Source: Prunus persica
Taxonomy: Eukaryota; Streptophyta; Magnoliopsida; Rosales; Rosaceae
Direction: 5' to 3'
NCBI RefSeq assembly: GCF_000346465.2
Contig: NC_034016.1
Location: 17,024,063 to 17,088,062, forward strand
DNA: 64,000 nucleotides
The notes under the pieces are model-generated. The model was not told the DNA's origin. It was given only the letters and a program-made list of their open reading frames with translations, and searched no databases. Numbering within the stretch: position 1 is the stretch's first letter; the number at the start of each line of letters is the position of its first letter. Position numbers and translations under genes: made by a program. Shown piece by piece: positions 37,270 through 48,923 of the stretch.

Positions 37270-39216
37270 TCTCCAACTCTGTGTTTCCCTTGGCAGTTTG
37301 CTCTTTAATGTGAATTATTCAGAGGTTTGAGTGTTCTAGTGGTCACTCTGAGTTTTGCCTTTGGTAGAAAAAAAAGCTGACAGATTCATCAAAGATTGTA
37401 AACCCACCAAACCCTTCCAAGATTCCCTCACCTCAAAATCATTGTAAGATACACGTAAAAAATGTTCATTTTTCCTTTTTGTTTTTTGTTTAATTTCTGT
37501 ATGAGAGTAGTGGTAGGAAGTAGGGTTCCTTTTTCTTTTGCCCTCAAGCTTTTTGAAGGTTCTGCCGCAATATGTACTTATTAAAGCAGCAAATGAGGAT
37601 TCAGAACCCTTCTTTTGATCTCGGGCTGGCTTTCTTTTGGGTTTTGTTTTTCCCTTGATTCTTGATCAAAAGAAAGAGAATTGTGTGGCTTGTGAATGTT
37701 TTCTCATAAAAGGGAGTGTATAATGTGAATGCGTGAGCAAAATGGTGGCTTCACTTTGCGGGCAATTCAAGTTTTTGTTAGCTTTTCCTTTATCTGCTGC
37801 ATGTTTTTTCAGTTCCATGTGGTGTGTCCATTAGGGTTTTTGAATTTAGAATGTATGACCTTACAACTTGTTTCTTAGATAATCCGTGATGTTATCAATT
37901 CATAAACCACGTTCATCAGTTAAATTCGGAAGTTTGCGTATAAAAGAGTTTAAATTTAGAACGTTCGAGTTTACAATCCGTTATTATGAATTCGTTTGGT
38001 GAGATATGGGATGGTGTTGAAGTCGTTAGTTGAAGTTTCAGAGGGAAATAAGCTAATCGTCAGTGGGAGTTGGGGACCAGAGAACAAAATGCAAATCAAA
38101 TCTTCGCAATTAAAAAAGAAGAAGGAATACAGTGGAAAAGTGGTTCATTTGTGCACAAGACATTATTAGCTGCTTCTACTTGTTGATCTAATGATCAGGC
38201 CTTCCAACTTTTCTTCAGAAATTTTGCATAAAAGTAACATGATGTTGACATTGTTGAGCTGCGAATGTATGCTCTAATGGCCCACCTTGAAAATATGCAT
38301 TCAACAAAACCACTTTTTGGACAAATCCAGCAAAATTTACGCCCTAATTATGTCAAATGATGTAAGCCGAGAGCTTATTTAGTCTTCCGGAATGTGTTTC
38401 TACTTAGACCATGTAATTTAGCCAAAATACTTTAGACTAATAAACGAGTATTCTATTGTATACACCCTCACAAGAAAAAGGAGACACAAAAGGGTGTATA
38501 CAACGGATTGCGATGCGAGAAATTCTCTCGACTGCAACGGGTGTGTGTTCAAGTTTCTTACGTGAGGGAGAATTCATTTACTTTGCCAGTACAATAATGA
38601 ATTATGATGGCTTATATTGATCTGCTAGAGTGATGCAGATTGTAGCCATCAAATTTAAAAGAGCAGGACTCATAATGCTACAGCTTATGCAGTTGCTCCA
38701 ATTAATTATCATGTGGGTCCTTCTCACAAGAATCATATCTTGAAATTATATTCTAACTGATTAGAAGAAGAAAATCCAAGCAACTTCTTCCAAGTCTCTA
38801 ATGACCAGTCAATTATTTCCTAACATTTGTTTAAGTAAGATGCACTAATTATTAGATTATTTCATCAAAACAGAGTTGCAAATGTAAGTGAAACACGTGT
38901 TAAAAGTTGAGTCTGCTGGATAGCATGGCATCATAAAAAAAGAACTCAAGTTGGTGTGGTGGCTTAAATGTGAGATGCAAGCTACATAGCTAGGGGACAT
39001 TTTCTGCAAAATCAAGCAACTTTTGCCAATGGAATTTAAGAGGTGAAGCATCAATGGGATATAATTATTGATATCTTTGGCCGAAAAAATAGATCAACTT
39101 TTTAAATGAAGAAACTAATTTTTCGTCAATCGGGTCTAACTCAATGAAAAAGAGTCTAAATTAACTAACTTTCCTCATTAATGCAACAATATTCTAATAA
39201 TTATGTTAAAATTGTA
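37270..39216. other. intergenic DNA between convergent genes
   Basis: Contains the 3' flanks of the thaumatin-like gene (+) and the GH10 gene (-), which are transcribed towards each other. No gene is recognised. The ORF at 38857-39054 has no domain. Confidence 0.5.
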
Positions 39217-42067
39217 TTACAACTGAATGCTAACGTGTCTAGTTTCTTCACCTTGACACAGTGAGAATGTTGAGCTTGAAGTCTTATTGCCATACTTGAC
39301 ACTTACCTTGTATTCACCCAAGAAACCAAAAAAGCTATATGATCCATGGTCATCTGTCTCCCCTTCTATCTCCCCAGTTTGCCATTCTTTCAAGAGCTTG
39401 TCCACCACATCTCCAGCTGGTAGGTTCTGAAGATTGTTATCTGTCAGGCACATTTGGTAGCACCCATTAGGATGCAGAGCAGTCCAAAGCATTATCCCAT
39501 TCACAGATGGATGTGAGAAGCCTTCCCTTAAAACTTGTTCTAGATAAATGGCCTATACATGGAACAAAAAAATATTTGGTCAGTTGGGGATGAGAAGAAC
39601 TTATGTGAGGATGTTTGTGTCACGTGATAATGCAAAAGGGCAATGTAATTAAGTTCAAAAATGACATATGTTAACAAATGGTCATTAGATTTGAACACGT
39701 CATCTTCCAACTGGACTACACAATTATTCTGCATTTCGTGGAGATCCGATTTAATTTTTTGAACTATATATGCAACACTTATTTACCTGTGCTTCTTTGC
39801 CTAGAGTGCTGCTAATATCAACTTCTGTGAGCCAAATAGGAAGGCTTAATGTGGCCAACTTGTCTAGGATAGCTCTGATTAGAGGAGGGTTTGGTACTAT
39901 AAAATGACCCTCTAGTCCAATTCCATCCATTAATGCTCCACCATATCTAAGCTCTCTCAACCTTGAAATGTAGGCATCAACAGTTGAATTTACATCACTG
40001 CAAGTCTCCACCACATTAAAGTCATTCATGAAAAGGGTTGCCAAAGGGTCAAATTTGTGTGCTGTTTCAAAGAAATGCAATGTGGCATTGGGCCCAAGCT
40101 TCTGCTCATAGAAATCAAAGTGAAGCATTTCATTGCTGACATCCCAATGGATGAACTCTTCTCTGTATTTGCTCATTAGGCTTTCAATTCTTGAGTTGAC
40201 AGCTGAATGTAGCTCATTGCCTGTAAGGTTACGAACCCATGCCGGTGTGTACTTGGGATCTTCCCAAAATATATTGTGCCCTCTCGCAGTAATCTGGTTA
40301 GCACGAACAAATTGCAGCATCTGATCTGCTATGGTGTAGTTGGTCTTGCCTTGTTCAGGCTCTGTTGCATACCATTTAAGTTCGTTTTCAAAAACCGCAG
40401 CATTGAATCGCTTAACAAACCAATTCTGGATTTAAACATGATGCATATAAGATTAGTTTTTACTTAAAAGATTGTTCTAAACCAAGCTCATCAAATTTCC
40501 TAACCTGATATGGAAGATTTCCCAGAATGGTCTTTGCAATTGCAGATCCAAATGGGAAATCTTTGGAGACTTGCTCTATGTTAATTGTCACTCCTTGCAG
40601 CCTCTTTCCTTGTTCATTTGAGACATGGACTGTCACAGCACGTTTCCTTTTCTATTGATAAAGAAAATAAAACAAGGACACAAATTAACAACTTTCATTT
40701 TAATCAAGTTCATATTACTCTTAAACAAGTATTTAGCTAGTTAGAGCAAAATTTGGTTAAGCATTTGCTGAGATGCTTACAGTGTTGATTATATATTGCT
40801 GATATGTCCTCCATTGCTGAACACTGAATGGCTGCAGAGAAGAGCTTGCAATTTCTATGTTGACATCTCTGTCATCTGTGTTCTATGTAACCAGAACAAA
40901 AGATTAGTCCACATGAAAGTTGAAACTTTTTGGGGAGGAACAAAAAAAGAGTTGAAATAAATAAAATGTACCAATGTGTTGGGAAAAAAAAATTTACCTG
41001 AAAGAATAGCATAGATAATTGAGATGGTGAGTTTAGCACAAACCCACCCTTGAGAAATGACCAGCATCCATGCTTAGCCAAAACAGTTCCTATGCAGTCA
41101 TAGGTTTCTTTTTCTGTCTTTAAGCTTGCCCTTATGAGAGCTGAGCCTGCACCCTCTATCTTCACCCAACCTGTTGATTAAGCACAATGCAAGATGAAAG
41201 TAAATTTTACAGTCACCATAAATCCCTAATGAGAATTCGACTAGTGATAGTCGTACACATGCGTGAGTCACTATTAGTCGTTAATTAATTTGAAATTAAC
41301 ATCAATCAAACGTTGAAATCATCGCTCGGGCTATTTTTAGTAGTTTTATTTACATGCAATGTTTGAACCCACAAGGATAAATATTTTAGAGTAGTAAACT
41401 ATATCAAGAATCCGTTGTAGTCTAGTTGGTCAGGATACTCGGCTCTCACCCGAGAGACCCGGGTTCAAGTCCCGGCAACGGAATTTGTTTTTGCTTCATG
41501 CTGATTTTTAAATGTAATTTTTGTTTTTCCACAACAACAAAAAGTAATTTTACACTAAATTGCCACTATCCGCTGAAAAAAAAAAAAAGGATAAGGAAAG
41601 AGAGAACCCAACTGGAGAAACAGTAAATGGTGCCTTGACTGAGATTGTGGAGTATGAAAGATGGTGAATAAACACCACTGCTTGTAGTTGCAGAATTACC
41701 CAAGCTGCCTTCAGCCCCTGAAGCTTGATCATTGATGATTCCTCCACCGTACAGAGCTGCCCCAGGCTGCATTTTACACTGCCAAAAACAAAACCAATTA
41801 ATTCAATGAGTTGACAGTCTGAATCAAACGAACAAATTCATCTGGGACATAATAATTTTGTCCACATTTTATGTTCACCTCAGTGTAAGCAGTAGAATCA
41901 TACAGTGGACCATCTGCAATGTGTATAAACTCATAAAATCAGTAAAATAAACTGAACAAAAGAGACAGAGAACAGAGGGAAGAGAGAGAAGGACCAAAGG
42001 AAGCAACAGAGGAGCCCATGAGGAGGAGAAAGAACATGAGGAGGCAAAAGCTGAAAGTGTCTTCCAT
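39217..42067 (-). CDS. GH10 endo-1,4-beta-xylanase-type protein with N-terminal CBM22-like region
   Basis: Eight exons on the minus strand: 42067-41995, 41913-41879 (35 nt), 41778-41613, 41170-40998, 40882-40781, 40651-40505, 40425-39787, 39552-39217, giving 556 residues. The signal peptide is MEDTFSFCLLMFFLLLMGSSVAS. Residues ~30-180 resemble the carbohydrate-binding module found in plant GH10 proteins. The catalytic domain starts near 225. The acid/base Glu lies in WDVSNEM (about residue 331) and the nucleophile Glu in LTEVDIS (about 433); both are present, so activity on xylan in the wall is plausible. FENELKWY and GIGLEGHF are also family motifs. It is convergent with the thaumatin-like gene upstream. 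Intron 3 contains a tRNA gene on the opposite strand. Exon borders were chosen by frame and GT/AG. At exon 3/4 the sequence GTTGGGT occurs at both donor and exon start, but only one choice satisfies the AG rule. Confidence 0.93.
41411..41483 (+). tRNA. tRNA-Glu (anticodon CTC)
   Basis: A 73-nt cloverleaf. Acceptor TCCGTTG pairs with CAACGGA. The anticodon stem CTCGG/CCGAG closes the loop CTCTCAC (anticodon CTC), and the T arm CCCGG-GTTCAAG-CCCGG is perfect. The A box (TAGTCTAGTTGG) and B box (GGTTCAAGTCC) are intact, and a TTTTT terminator follows at 41488-41492. It lies inside intron 3 of the GH10 gene on the opposite strand. Confidence 0.96.
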
Positions 42068-42099
42068 TCTTGCTTACAGTTTGCAGTGCTGAAAATGGT

Positions 42100-42118
42100 G
42101 AAAAGGGTTTTTATAATA
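42100..42118 (-). promoter_or_regulatory. possible TATA box of the GH10 gene
   Basis: TATAAAAA on the minus strand (42115-42108) lies only about 40 bp before the ATG at 42067. If used, the leader would be very short (about 10-15 nt). A more distant promoter is the alternative. Confidence 0.35.
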
Positions 42119-42220
42119 CAATATAATTCTGCGTTTGAATGTTGAGGTTATGGGTTGTAAACTAAATATAAGAAAAGTATGGCCCCTTAAAATTCTTTTT
42201 TCAAGTAAACCTAACCCGAC

Positions 42221-42355
42221 AATGAGATGTAGCTTATTGAAAAAAGACATTGACTTGCAGACAAGAGGTTTCACATTCGAATCCCATGGTATCTTAGTTG
42301 TGTGTGTGTGAGAAACCACCCCCCCCTCCCCTTTAATTTAGACTATCCCTTATGC
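42221..42355 (+). mobile_element. SINE-like element, copy 1
   Basis: Starts 'aatgagatgtagcttattg' (A-box-like) and contains 'aggtttcacattcgaatccc' (B-box-like), then a (TG)n run and 'gagaaacc'. The layout is that of tRNA-derived plant SINEs. Related copies are at about 53701 and 61111. Confidence 0.6.
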
Positions 42356-43833
42356 TAAAAATGATAATAAACCGTACCCCAAAATAATGGAGCGGTTAAA
42401 TAAGAAAGAGGCTATGAGGTGAGAGATCACAAGGGCACAGTGGCAGCAGGCAGCAGGTCTATTGAGAAGCCCGTGGCCTGGTCACGTTATATGTGAATGT
42501 GACTGTGTGAGAGCTTTGTCACGTGACCATGAATTGATGAAGGTCAGCAGCAGCAACATTCCAACCGTGAGTTCATTCTTGTCTCTGTCTCTGTGTGTGT
42601 CTCTCTCCTTAATTCCATACTAATCTCTACTAAATGTTTGATTTTCATGATTAATTTAACAGCTTATTAAGATGATTAGATTCCTCGGTTCAGCATTTTC
42701 GATCTTTACCTAATTCTTAGTCTCTGCAGTGCTTGATTGGAATTAGTAGCAGCTAATTACAATTTAGCAATCAACCAGGGATAATAATAATAAAGGTAAT
42801 TGTGTTACAACACGAAATTAATGGTGTCCTCTTTAGGAGCTCGGCCTATTTGAAAAATACAAAAGAAGGGTTTGGTTTGATAATTTAACACAGCTGGGTA
42901 AAGCAAATGTTACTTTACACCTGTGTAAGGCAATCTAGAACCTTGGTCAGATTGGGAGGGGAGGGGATTGGGGGTTCATGGGAAGACTTAGTGGTGGCGA
43001 TCAGAGTTCCATTTATGGCACGACGCTTTGGCTGCAAGTCTTCTAAAAGCCTCTTTCTGTGTTTGCTTTCCAAAGCTTTCATGGCTCATGGGTTTTGAAT
43101 TTTCACGCGTGCACCATTACAAGGAGCCACGGCATTCATCTACATGCTGTATTGATGGTAAATGATGTCAATAATTTCACCAAGTCACTAAGGTGGTCCT
43201 TTTGGGGATAGATTATGGGGTGTCTCTTGTCGTGTACATTTATATGTCTATCTCTCTCATCACGTGACTAACTAACGAATAGCAAGAAAATAAGTTAAAT
43301 CTTGTAGAATTTTCAAAAAAATCTTCGATTTCTCCCGAAATTATATGTTGATTCATCTACTTCTCAAGCATAGCCAAAATATTTGGAAATAACCTAAAAG
43401 GCAATTAGGGAATCGATCCATCACTCTTCATTCTATTTGGAGAAAAGAATAATCCGAAAACATGGATTATGTCTTTTAAGAGTTGAATATCTCTTTGATA
43501 GCTGAATACAACATATCCACGTAATGACATATCTGTCTTTCAGGTTTTGAATTTCTCTTTTGATTGCTCAATATGAATATTCACGTAATGAGAGAGATAG
43601 ATTCATATCCTATGATATCTCTCGGGGTCTATAGAAAGAAAAAGAATGATCTTTTATGAGCTTTTGAGTTATGGGCTTGCCTACATTTTTTTATTGTGTA
43701 TATTTGTCAGTTGATTGTGAGGGCCAAACCCAGGTGGCTAGGCCTTCCTTTGTCATTTCCTTTGTTGGGCCTCTGATTCATGTTCACTTCACTTCAGAAG
43801 ATGATGATCCGCATATATTTCTATCCCAGAAAG
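42356..43833. other. intergenic DNA upstream of the GH10 gene
   Basis: No gene recognised. ORFs at 42907-43098 and 43671-43859 have no domain. The part before 43834 leads into the duplicated MFS 3' flank. Confidence 0.5.
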
Positions 43834-44333
43834 AGAAACTGACCCATCAATGTTTCTAGACCAGTAAAGCCAAAAGAGAGAGGGAGACCAAGAATACACT
43901 AGTCTTAACTGTTTAATGAATAAATAGAGCCTACCAATTAAGAAAATAATGGTTAATCGTTTTATTAGTCCCTGAATTTAGACCCGATTTGTATTTGAGT
44001 ACCTTAATTTTCAAAATAGTTCCCGTGGTCCTTTAACATTACCAACAAATTACACACCAATTCCACCAAGAATTAATCAATACAAATAAACAACTTACCC
44101 ACATCATTTTTATAATGATGTGATATTTTTTTTTCCTTTCAAGTGTGATCTTATGGATGATAAGCAACATAACGCCCTCATAAAAAAAAATTGATAAACA
44201 AGCTTAATTCCAAATGGGGGACATTACTGGGCAAAATTTTAAGCCCATCGATTCTCAGATTTCTTGTCCTCCCAAGTCCAACCTTAGGTTAACTATTGTG
44301 TGCCATTAGTCACTCTCTTTGATTTCTTGCCAG
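43834..44333 (-). pseudogene. duplicated 3' end of the MFS transporter gene
   Basis: This segment matches 49249-49711, the last codons and 3' flank of the MFS gene at 49.7 kb, in the same orientation with small indels. It keeps the final codons in recognisable form (GKKSKRVTNGTQ-stop, against GKKSKRVANGTE-stop in the intact gene). Homology stops at 44333, where a Cassandra-type LTR begins. It is a fragment with no start and no exon structure, left by a local duplication. Confidence 0.85.
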
Positions 44334-44599
44334 CATATCTTGGGATCGGCTCCGCCGTATCACGATATTGTCCGTTTTGGGTCTCCCTCTCTGCCCCACG
44401 GTTTTGTTTATGGGAACTCACAAGCAACTTCCTAGTGGGCCACTCATCTTGAGATTGCTCTAGCCCCAACTCGCTAAACTTTGGAGTTCCCATCACTTCG
44501 AAGCCAGTGAGCTCCCAAAAAGCCTCGTGCTAGATGGAGGTGGCCATGTACATATAAGGCACATCACCCCATCTCCGTTGGTCGATGTGGGATGTTATA
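44334..44599 (-). mobile_element. Cassandra-type LTR (TRIM) fragment
   Basis: On the minus strand it begins TATAACATCCCACATCGACC, the usual start of Cassandra LTRs. It contains a 5S-rRNA-like segment (44503-44426: GATGGGAACTCCAAAGTTTAGCG... then GATGAGTGGCCC...GGAAGT) and ends with ACAAAACCGTGGGGC...GGACAATATCGTG..., which is also Cassandra-like. Cassandra is a small non-autonomous LTR element whose LTRs carry 5S-derived internal promoter boxes. Only one LTR is seen, so it is a solo LTR or fragment, and its 3' end is cut at the junction with the duplicated gene fragment. Confidence 0.85.
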
Positions 44600-44605
44600 A
44601 TATTC

Positions 44606-45211
44606 TACTAATTATTTACTGTATCTATTTCCTTGTAAAACACTCATGTAAACTCCTATTTATATCTCATTATGGAGAAGAATACAATTAACCTAAAGTA
44701 TTCAAACCAAATTCATATTTTAGCATGTTTTAAAGGAAGGCTGATAAAGATCTTCATATTTGTAATGTCATTGGGATGCTAAACTACAATGTTGCCTTCA
44801 TCTATTATATCCAATAAGGAGTTCACCAGATGTTTGTACAATTTATTCCAAGTATCAACATTTGTGAAATTGTTATGCATTTGTGGAATTCGTATAGCTC
44901 TCGAAGCTTCATAGAACACATACGTAGTTCCCTGGTTGTCCGATATTTGTTTGTCTCTTTGGTGACACACTTCGGGGACGATGGAACAATGAACTGAGTT
45001 ATTTTCCCAAGTTGTAGATGAGAAATTGCTAACGAATGAGGAAGAATTGAAAAGAAGAACAAGAATCGAGAAACTAGAGAGAGAATTATCTGAAAGTTTG
45101 TTTGTGATTACTGAATATTACAGTACCCCAGAGCCATTTATACTTTGAGCTTTGCTTAGTAATTAAGCTAGCTCTTCCTAACTAACAGAGAGATACACGT
45201 GACTATTACAA
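44606..45211 (-). mobile_element. probable old LTR-retrotransposon fragment, interrupted by the CACTA element
   Basis: Read on the minus strand, 48082-48063 (TGTTAGTTTGTATTAGTTGT) continues after the CACTA insertion at 45207 as AATAGTCACGTG..., then TATAAATGGCTCTGGGG and an A/T-rich leader. The TG start, TATA box and layout fit an LTR. Minus-strand ORFs at 44779-45062 might be a gag remnant, but I recognise no motif. No primer-binding site or second LTR is seen, so this call is tentative. Confidence 0.35.
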
Positions 45212-48062
45212 CACTACTACAATTTTACCTTGTCCTAGCAACCCTTTTTGGCCAGTAGAAACCCCATTAGTGGCGGAAATTCGTCAGTAATAGCTGCAGC
45301 GGCGAAAATGAGGATTGTCGGTAAAAGTCCTGTCAGTATTAGTAATACTGACCAACTTTTGCAACTTATTCGTCAGTAAAGGTCTTTCTCTGATACAAGC
45401 AATAAAGTAACTCCGGATTATTACTGATAAAAGAAATAGTCAGTATTAAACAAGCTTTTGTCAGGATTATTGTTTTAGGATTGGATACTAGTGGCCAAAC
45501 ATTTGTCAAATTGTTTTTAACCAAAACAAAATAAAAATAAAAATAGCCAGGATTGTTTGTCAATTTCTTTGTGAGCTGATGCTCCATTAAATATTTTTCT
45601 TTCAAATGCCTTTTATTTTGTAATATAATCTGGACATTTTTCTTTCTTAAAAAAATTAATTGATACTGAAAATGTAATAACAATTACAAGTACACTATTA
45701 TAAATACTCCAAGATTGAACCATATAACAACCATTCTTATAAACTATAAAGTATCATGTCAATTACAATAGCCAAATATTACAAAGGTCTGCCTACATCA
45801 GTAGAGTTCAAAACTATAGTTGCCCAACCTATTCAAAACTATGCCATGTTAAATATTCAACCAGTACACTACAAAAGTATGCATACATTATTTGGGTCCA
45901 AAATACAGTCGGCCACCATACCAAAAGCTTTTGTACCTTTCCTGTAACTCTACATACTGTGACTCAAGGTGAACGTAGTTGTGTCCTCACAATCTCTTGA
46001 ATGACCTTGCCTTTGTCTGAATCCAAGGCACCTGATGTGGTTTCACCACAAGTCCTTCACCAAATGACTCAACAAATGTCATGCGAAAGGGTATGGACTA
46101 TTCCAAGAAAAGAAAGGTCATCCTTCCCGAGCTTTAAAGTGCTTTTATTCTCGAACTCAACCAATAACTTTCCTACATGTCGCATTGATATGTAGATCAC
46201 AGACCAGAACATAAGAATATGGTCTTATCAAAGAGTCGCATAAAAAGAAATATTGCCCTGCTTGCCATTTAGAAGATAATTGAAAGAAACAATGGACTAA
46301 GATAAAGAAAGCATATACAAAATAGGTGGTTGACCTTGTTATTTCTAGCAATTGCTAATGATGCTACCACCTCTGCTGACAGAACATATATAGGACCATA
46401 AGCATATCGAAAATATTCATTCCCAATTAGATGTCCTGATTTCTCATACCTGAATAATAAATTAATGGATAGATTATCAGATAAAAAAAAGACTAAAATC
46501 AATCACAAAGGTAAAAGCTCTTATAACAAATTTAATACCCATATACCATTTCCTTTTAGGGTCCTTTCTTCATGCATCCAATGTAGGTTTGTGAATGTGT
46601 TCTCTCCTTGTCTAGAAGTGTTGCTAGTCGATCTAACAAATTATGAAAATATCAGTAAATTCCAATATACTCATATTCACAGCTTAATGAAAGCATATAG
46701 TCTGGCATTACAATGTATATACATGGACGCAAATAAATGTCATCATCTGCTTTGACATAATAATCTGCTTCAAAAAGTTGAAATTCTGCTCTGAAAAATT
46801 CCAAACCTACAAAATAGCGTGAGAAACCAATATGACATAAACTTCCAAGACCGCAAAGCCATCAACATGACAAAAAGTTCAATATAAATCGATGACTCTT
46901 ACATTTTCACATAATCTTCATTGACATCAATAACCAGAAAGTCTCTGTACTTATCTATCTCTTTCTGAACCCTTCCATCTTCTTTGCATCTTTAGACAGC
47001 CCAATAACAAACCTAAAAATAAAGATCAACCTCAGCAGCCGATCATGGTAAGCAAACCCAAAAGTGATATCAAACAAGTGCATTATATAACAATATAAAA
47101 AGACAATCTGATCAAAACCAACATTAGAAAGAGGACAAAAAGCCCCCAGCAAACCACAACAACCCCAACAAAAAATGAAAACAGAGCCACAACCCAAACA
47201 AAACAATACAAAACCAAAATCAAACAAGCAAGCCCTAGACTACAAGAAAATCTTATTCAATAATAATCAAAGAACAACAATATAACAGAAAAAGGTGAAG
47301 GGAAACACAAAAGATATAATCAGGCTTCACATATACAACTCAACTAGTACATCGTCCATGTCTGCATCATAAAATTTGTATTCTAATTTTTATAACTAAT
47401 CAGAAGGATTCATGGGTAATTACCTATGCTCAAATACTTTAAAAATAAAAGAAATAGAAACAGCAATCTCACCAGAACAAGGGCCCTCTTTAAAGACCCC
47501 AACTGAAAAGAGCAAAGAAAACCCACAAATTTGATCTCCCTGTCAATCTGAACCAGCAGATACGAAAATCATAACCAAACAATTCCTTGAACTCCAATAG
47601 CTCTAAGGAAGAAAACAATTTCTTCTTCAATGAAAAAAAAAGACAGAGAGGAAGAGGGAGGAGGGGAGAGTGAGTGACACAGAGCAAAACCCAAAAATGA
47701 AAGAAAAAAAGAGAGAAGAGATGGTCTTTTTTGGTCAATGAGAGAGAGTCGGTTTGGAGAAAGTTGAGAGAGTTTAAGTAAAAAAATAATATATTTAAGT
47801 CTAATATTGGCAAACCAACTCGTCAGTGACAAAATTTGGCTTCCAGATGTCTACAAATATGGGCGCTTAATATTTTGGCTTCCCGCCCTTCAACGGGCTG
47901 GCGCTGTGTCTTCGCTAGTAAAACTATTACTGACGAAAGGCTTTGCCAATATTATTTAATAGTGACAAATCACTTTACTTAGTTAGTAATGAGTCCTAGT
48001 ACTAGCTTAACTGCCCTTTCGCCAGTAATAAGTTGTCGGTATAAGCTAAAATTGTAGTAGTG
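45212..48062. mobile_element. non-autonomous CACTA (En/Spm-like) element carrying host-gene exons
   Basis: The terminal inverted repeats CACTACTACAATTTTA (45212-45227) and TAAAATTGTAGTAGTG (48047-48062) are perfect over 16 bp and start with the diagnostic CACTA. Subterminal copies of 'cgtcagta'/'tactgacg' and 'gtcggta' occur in both ends, as expected for this superfamily. Both flanks read ACAA, a 4-bp match where 3 bp is usual. The 2.85-kb interior lacks a transposase. Instead, on the minus strand at 47012-46337, it holds decayed exons of a GT31 galactosyltransferase, listed separately. Confidence 0.88.
46337..47012 (-). pseudogene. captured GT31 beta-1,3-galactosyltransferase exons
   Basis: Three exon-like blocks in order on the minus strand. 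47012 to ~46902 gives FVIGLSKDAKKMEG and, after a one-base-type frameshift, QKEIDKYRDFLVIDVNEDY, then a GTAAGAG donor. 46807 to ~46718 gives FEADYYVKADDDIYLRP, with the DDD metal-binding motif of GT31. 46449 to ~46338 gives [19 protein letters not shown] and [15 protein letters not shown]. Acceptors (TTTTTAG, TTTTGTAG, TTATTCAG) and introns are kept, so genomic DNA was captured rather than a cDNA. The frameshift and missing ends make it non-functional as a protein, but its transcript could share homology with the parent gene. Confidence 0.8.
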
Positions 48063-48923
48063 ACAACTAATACAAACTAACACTCATGATTAATGCAACC
48101 GTTGTGACACCTGTCCACCATTGCTATTAGCCAAACAGGAATCTCCCTAACCTTTGGCTTTAAATCTGAAGGAAAAAACAATTAGCTATTGAAATAAAAT
48201 TTACACAATATGGCTATAATTACTACATTTGTTCACCTGACGGTTCTCTGTTTTTCATGGTAGATGCATACACTTAGTACCTGGATAGCGAGTTGAAAAC
48301 AGTGATATGATTCAAAGAAAACATGGAGAAATGAATTGATATATTTTTTGTTATGGATGGTGGAATGGAAACATTTAAACTTTGATAAGTTACAAAATTA
48401 TAAACTCCCTAAAATATAATTACATATTAAAAATTATTCTACAAAGAAAAAGATTTATGGCGAATACCTAATTTTAATTTTTTATGTGCGTTGCCTTCCT
48501 CCTCGTAGATAATTACCACTTTGGTTACCTCCAACATCTCAAGATGAACAGGCCGAACTCGGAGCATGAAACGCTATGTATAACACCACGATGAAAGGAA
48601 TAGCCTTTCATCACAAAAGAGATATAGAAAAAAAAAAAAATCATCTCAGGAGCATGATGACTCACTAGAATGAGATTGGCATGCAATCTGAGCTCCTGCT
48701 GCCTCGTTGCAATGAGAGTGGCATGAAATCAACAACAACATGATAATAGGGAATGATACAAACTACATTCCTCAGATATTTAATCACACTCTTTCGCTGC
48801 ATTCATTTCAATCCATTAAATTCTAACAACCAAAACTACCGTGAGCCAGCAGCCCACACCTCAATACCGACGACCCGTCACCTCAATATTATTCTTTCCA
48901 AGCAACAATATTATTTTTGCCCT
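48063..48923. other. intergenic DNA right of the CACTA element
   Basis: The first 20 bases belong to the interrupted LTR-like sequence. The rest is AT-rich with no recognised gene. A short (A)n run lies at about 48630. Confidence 0.5.
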
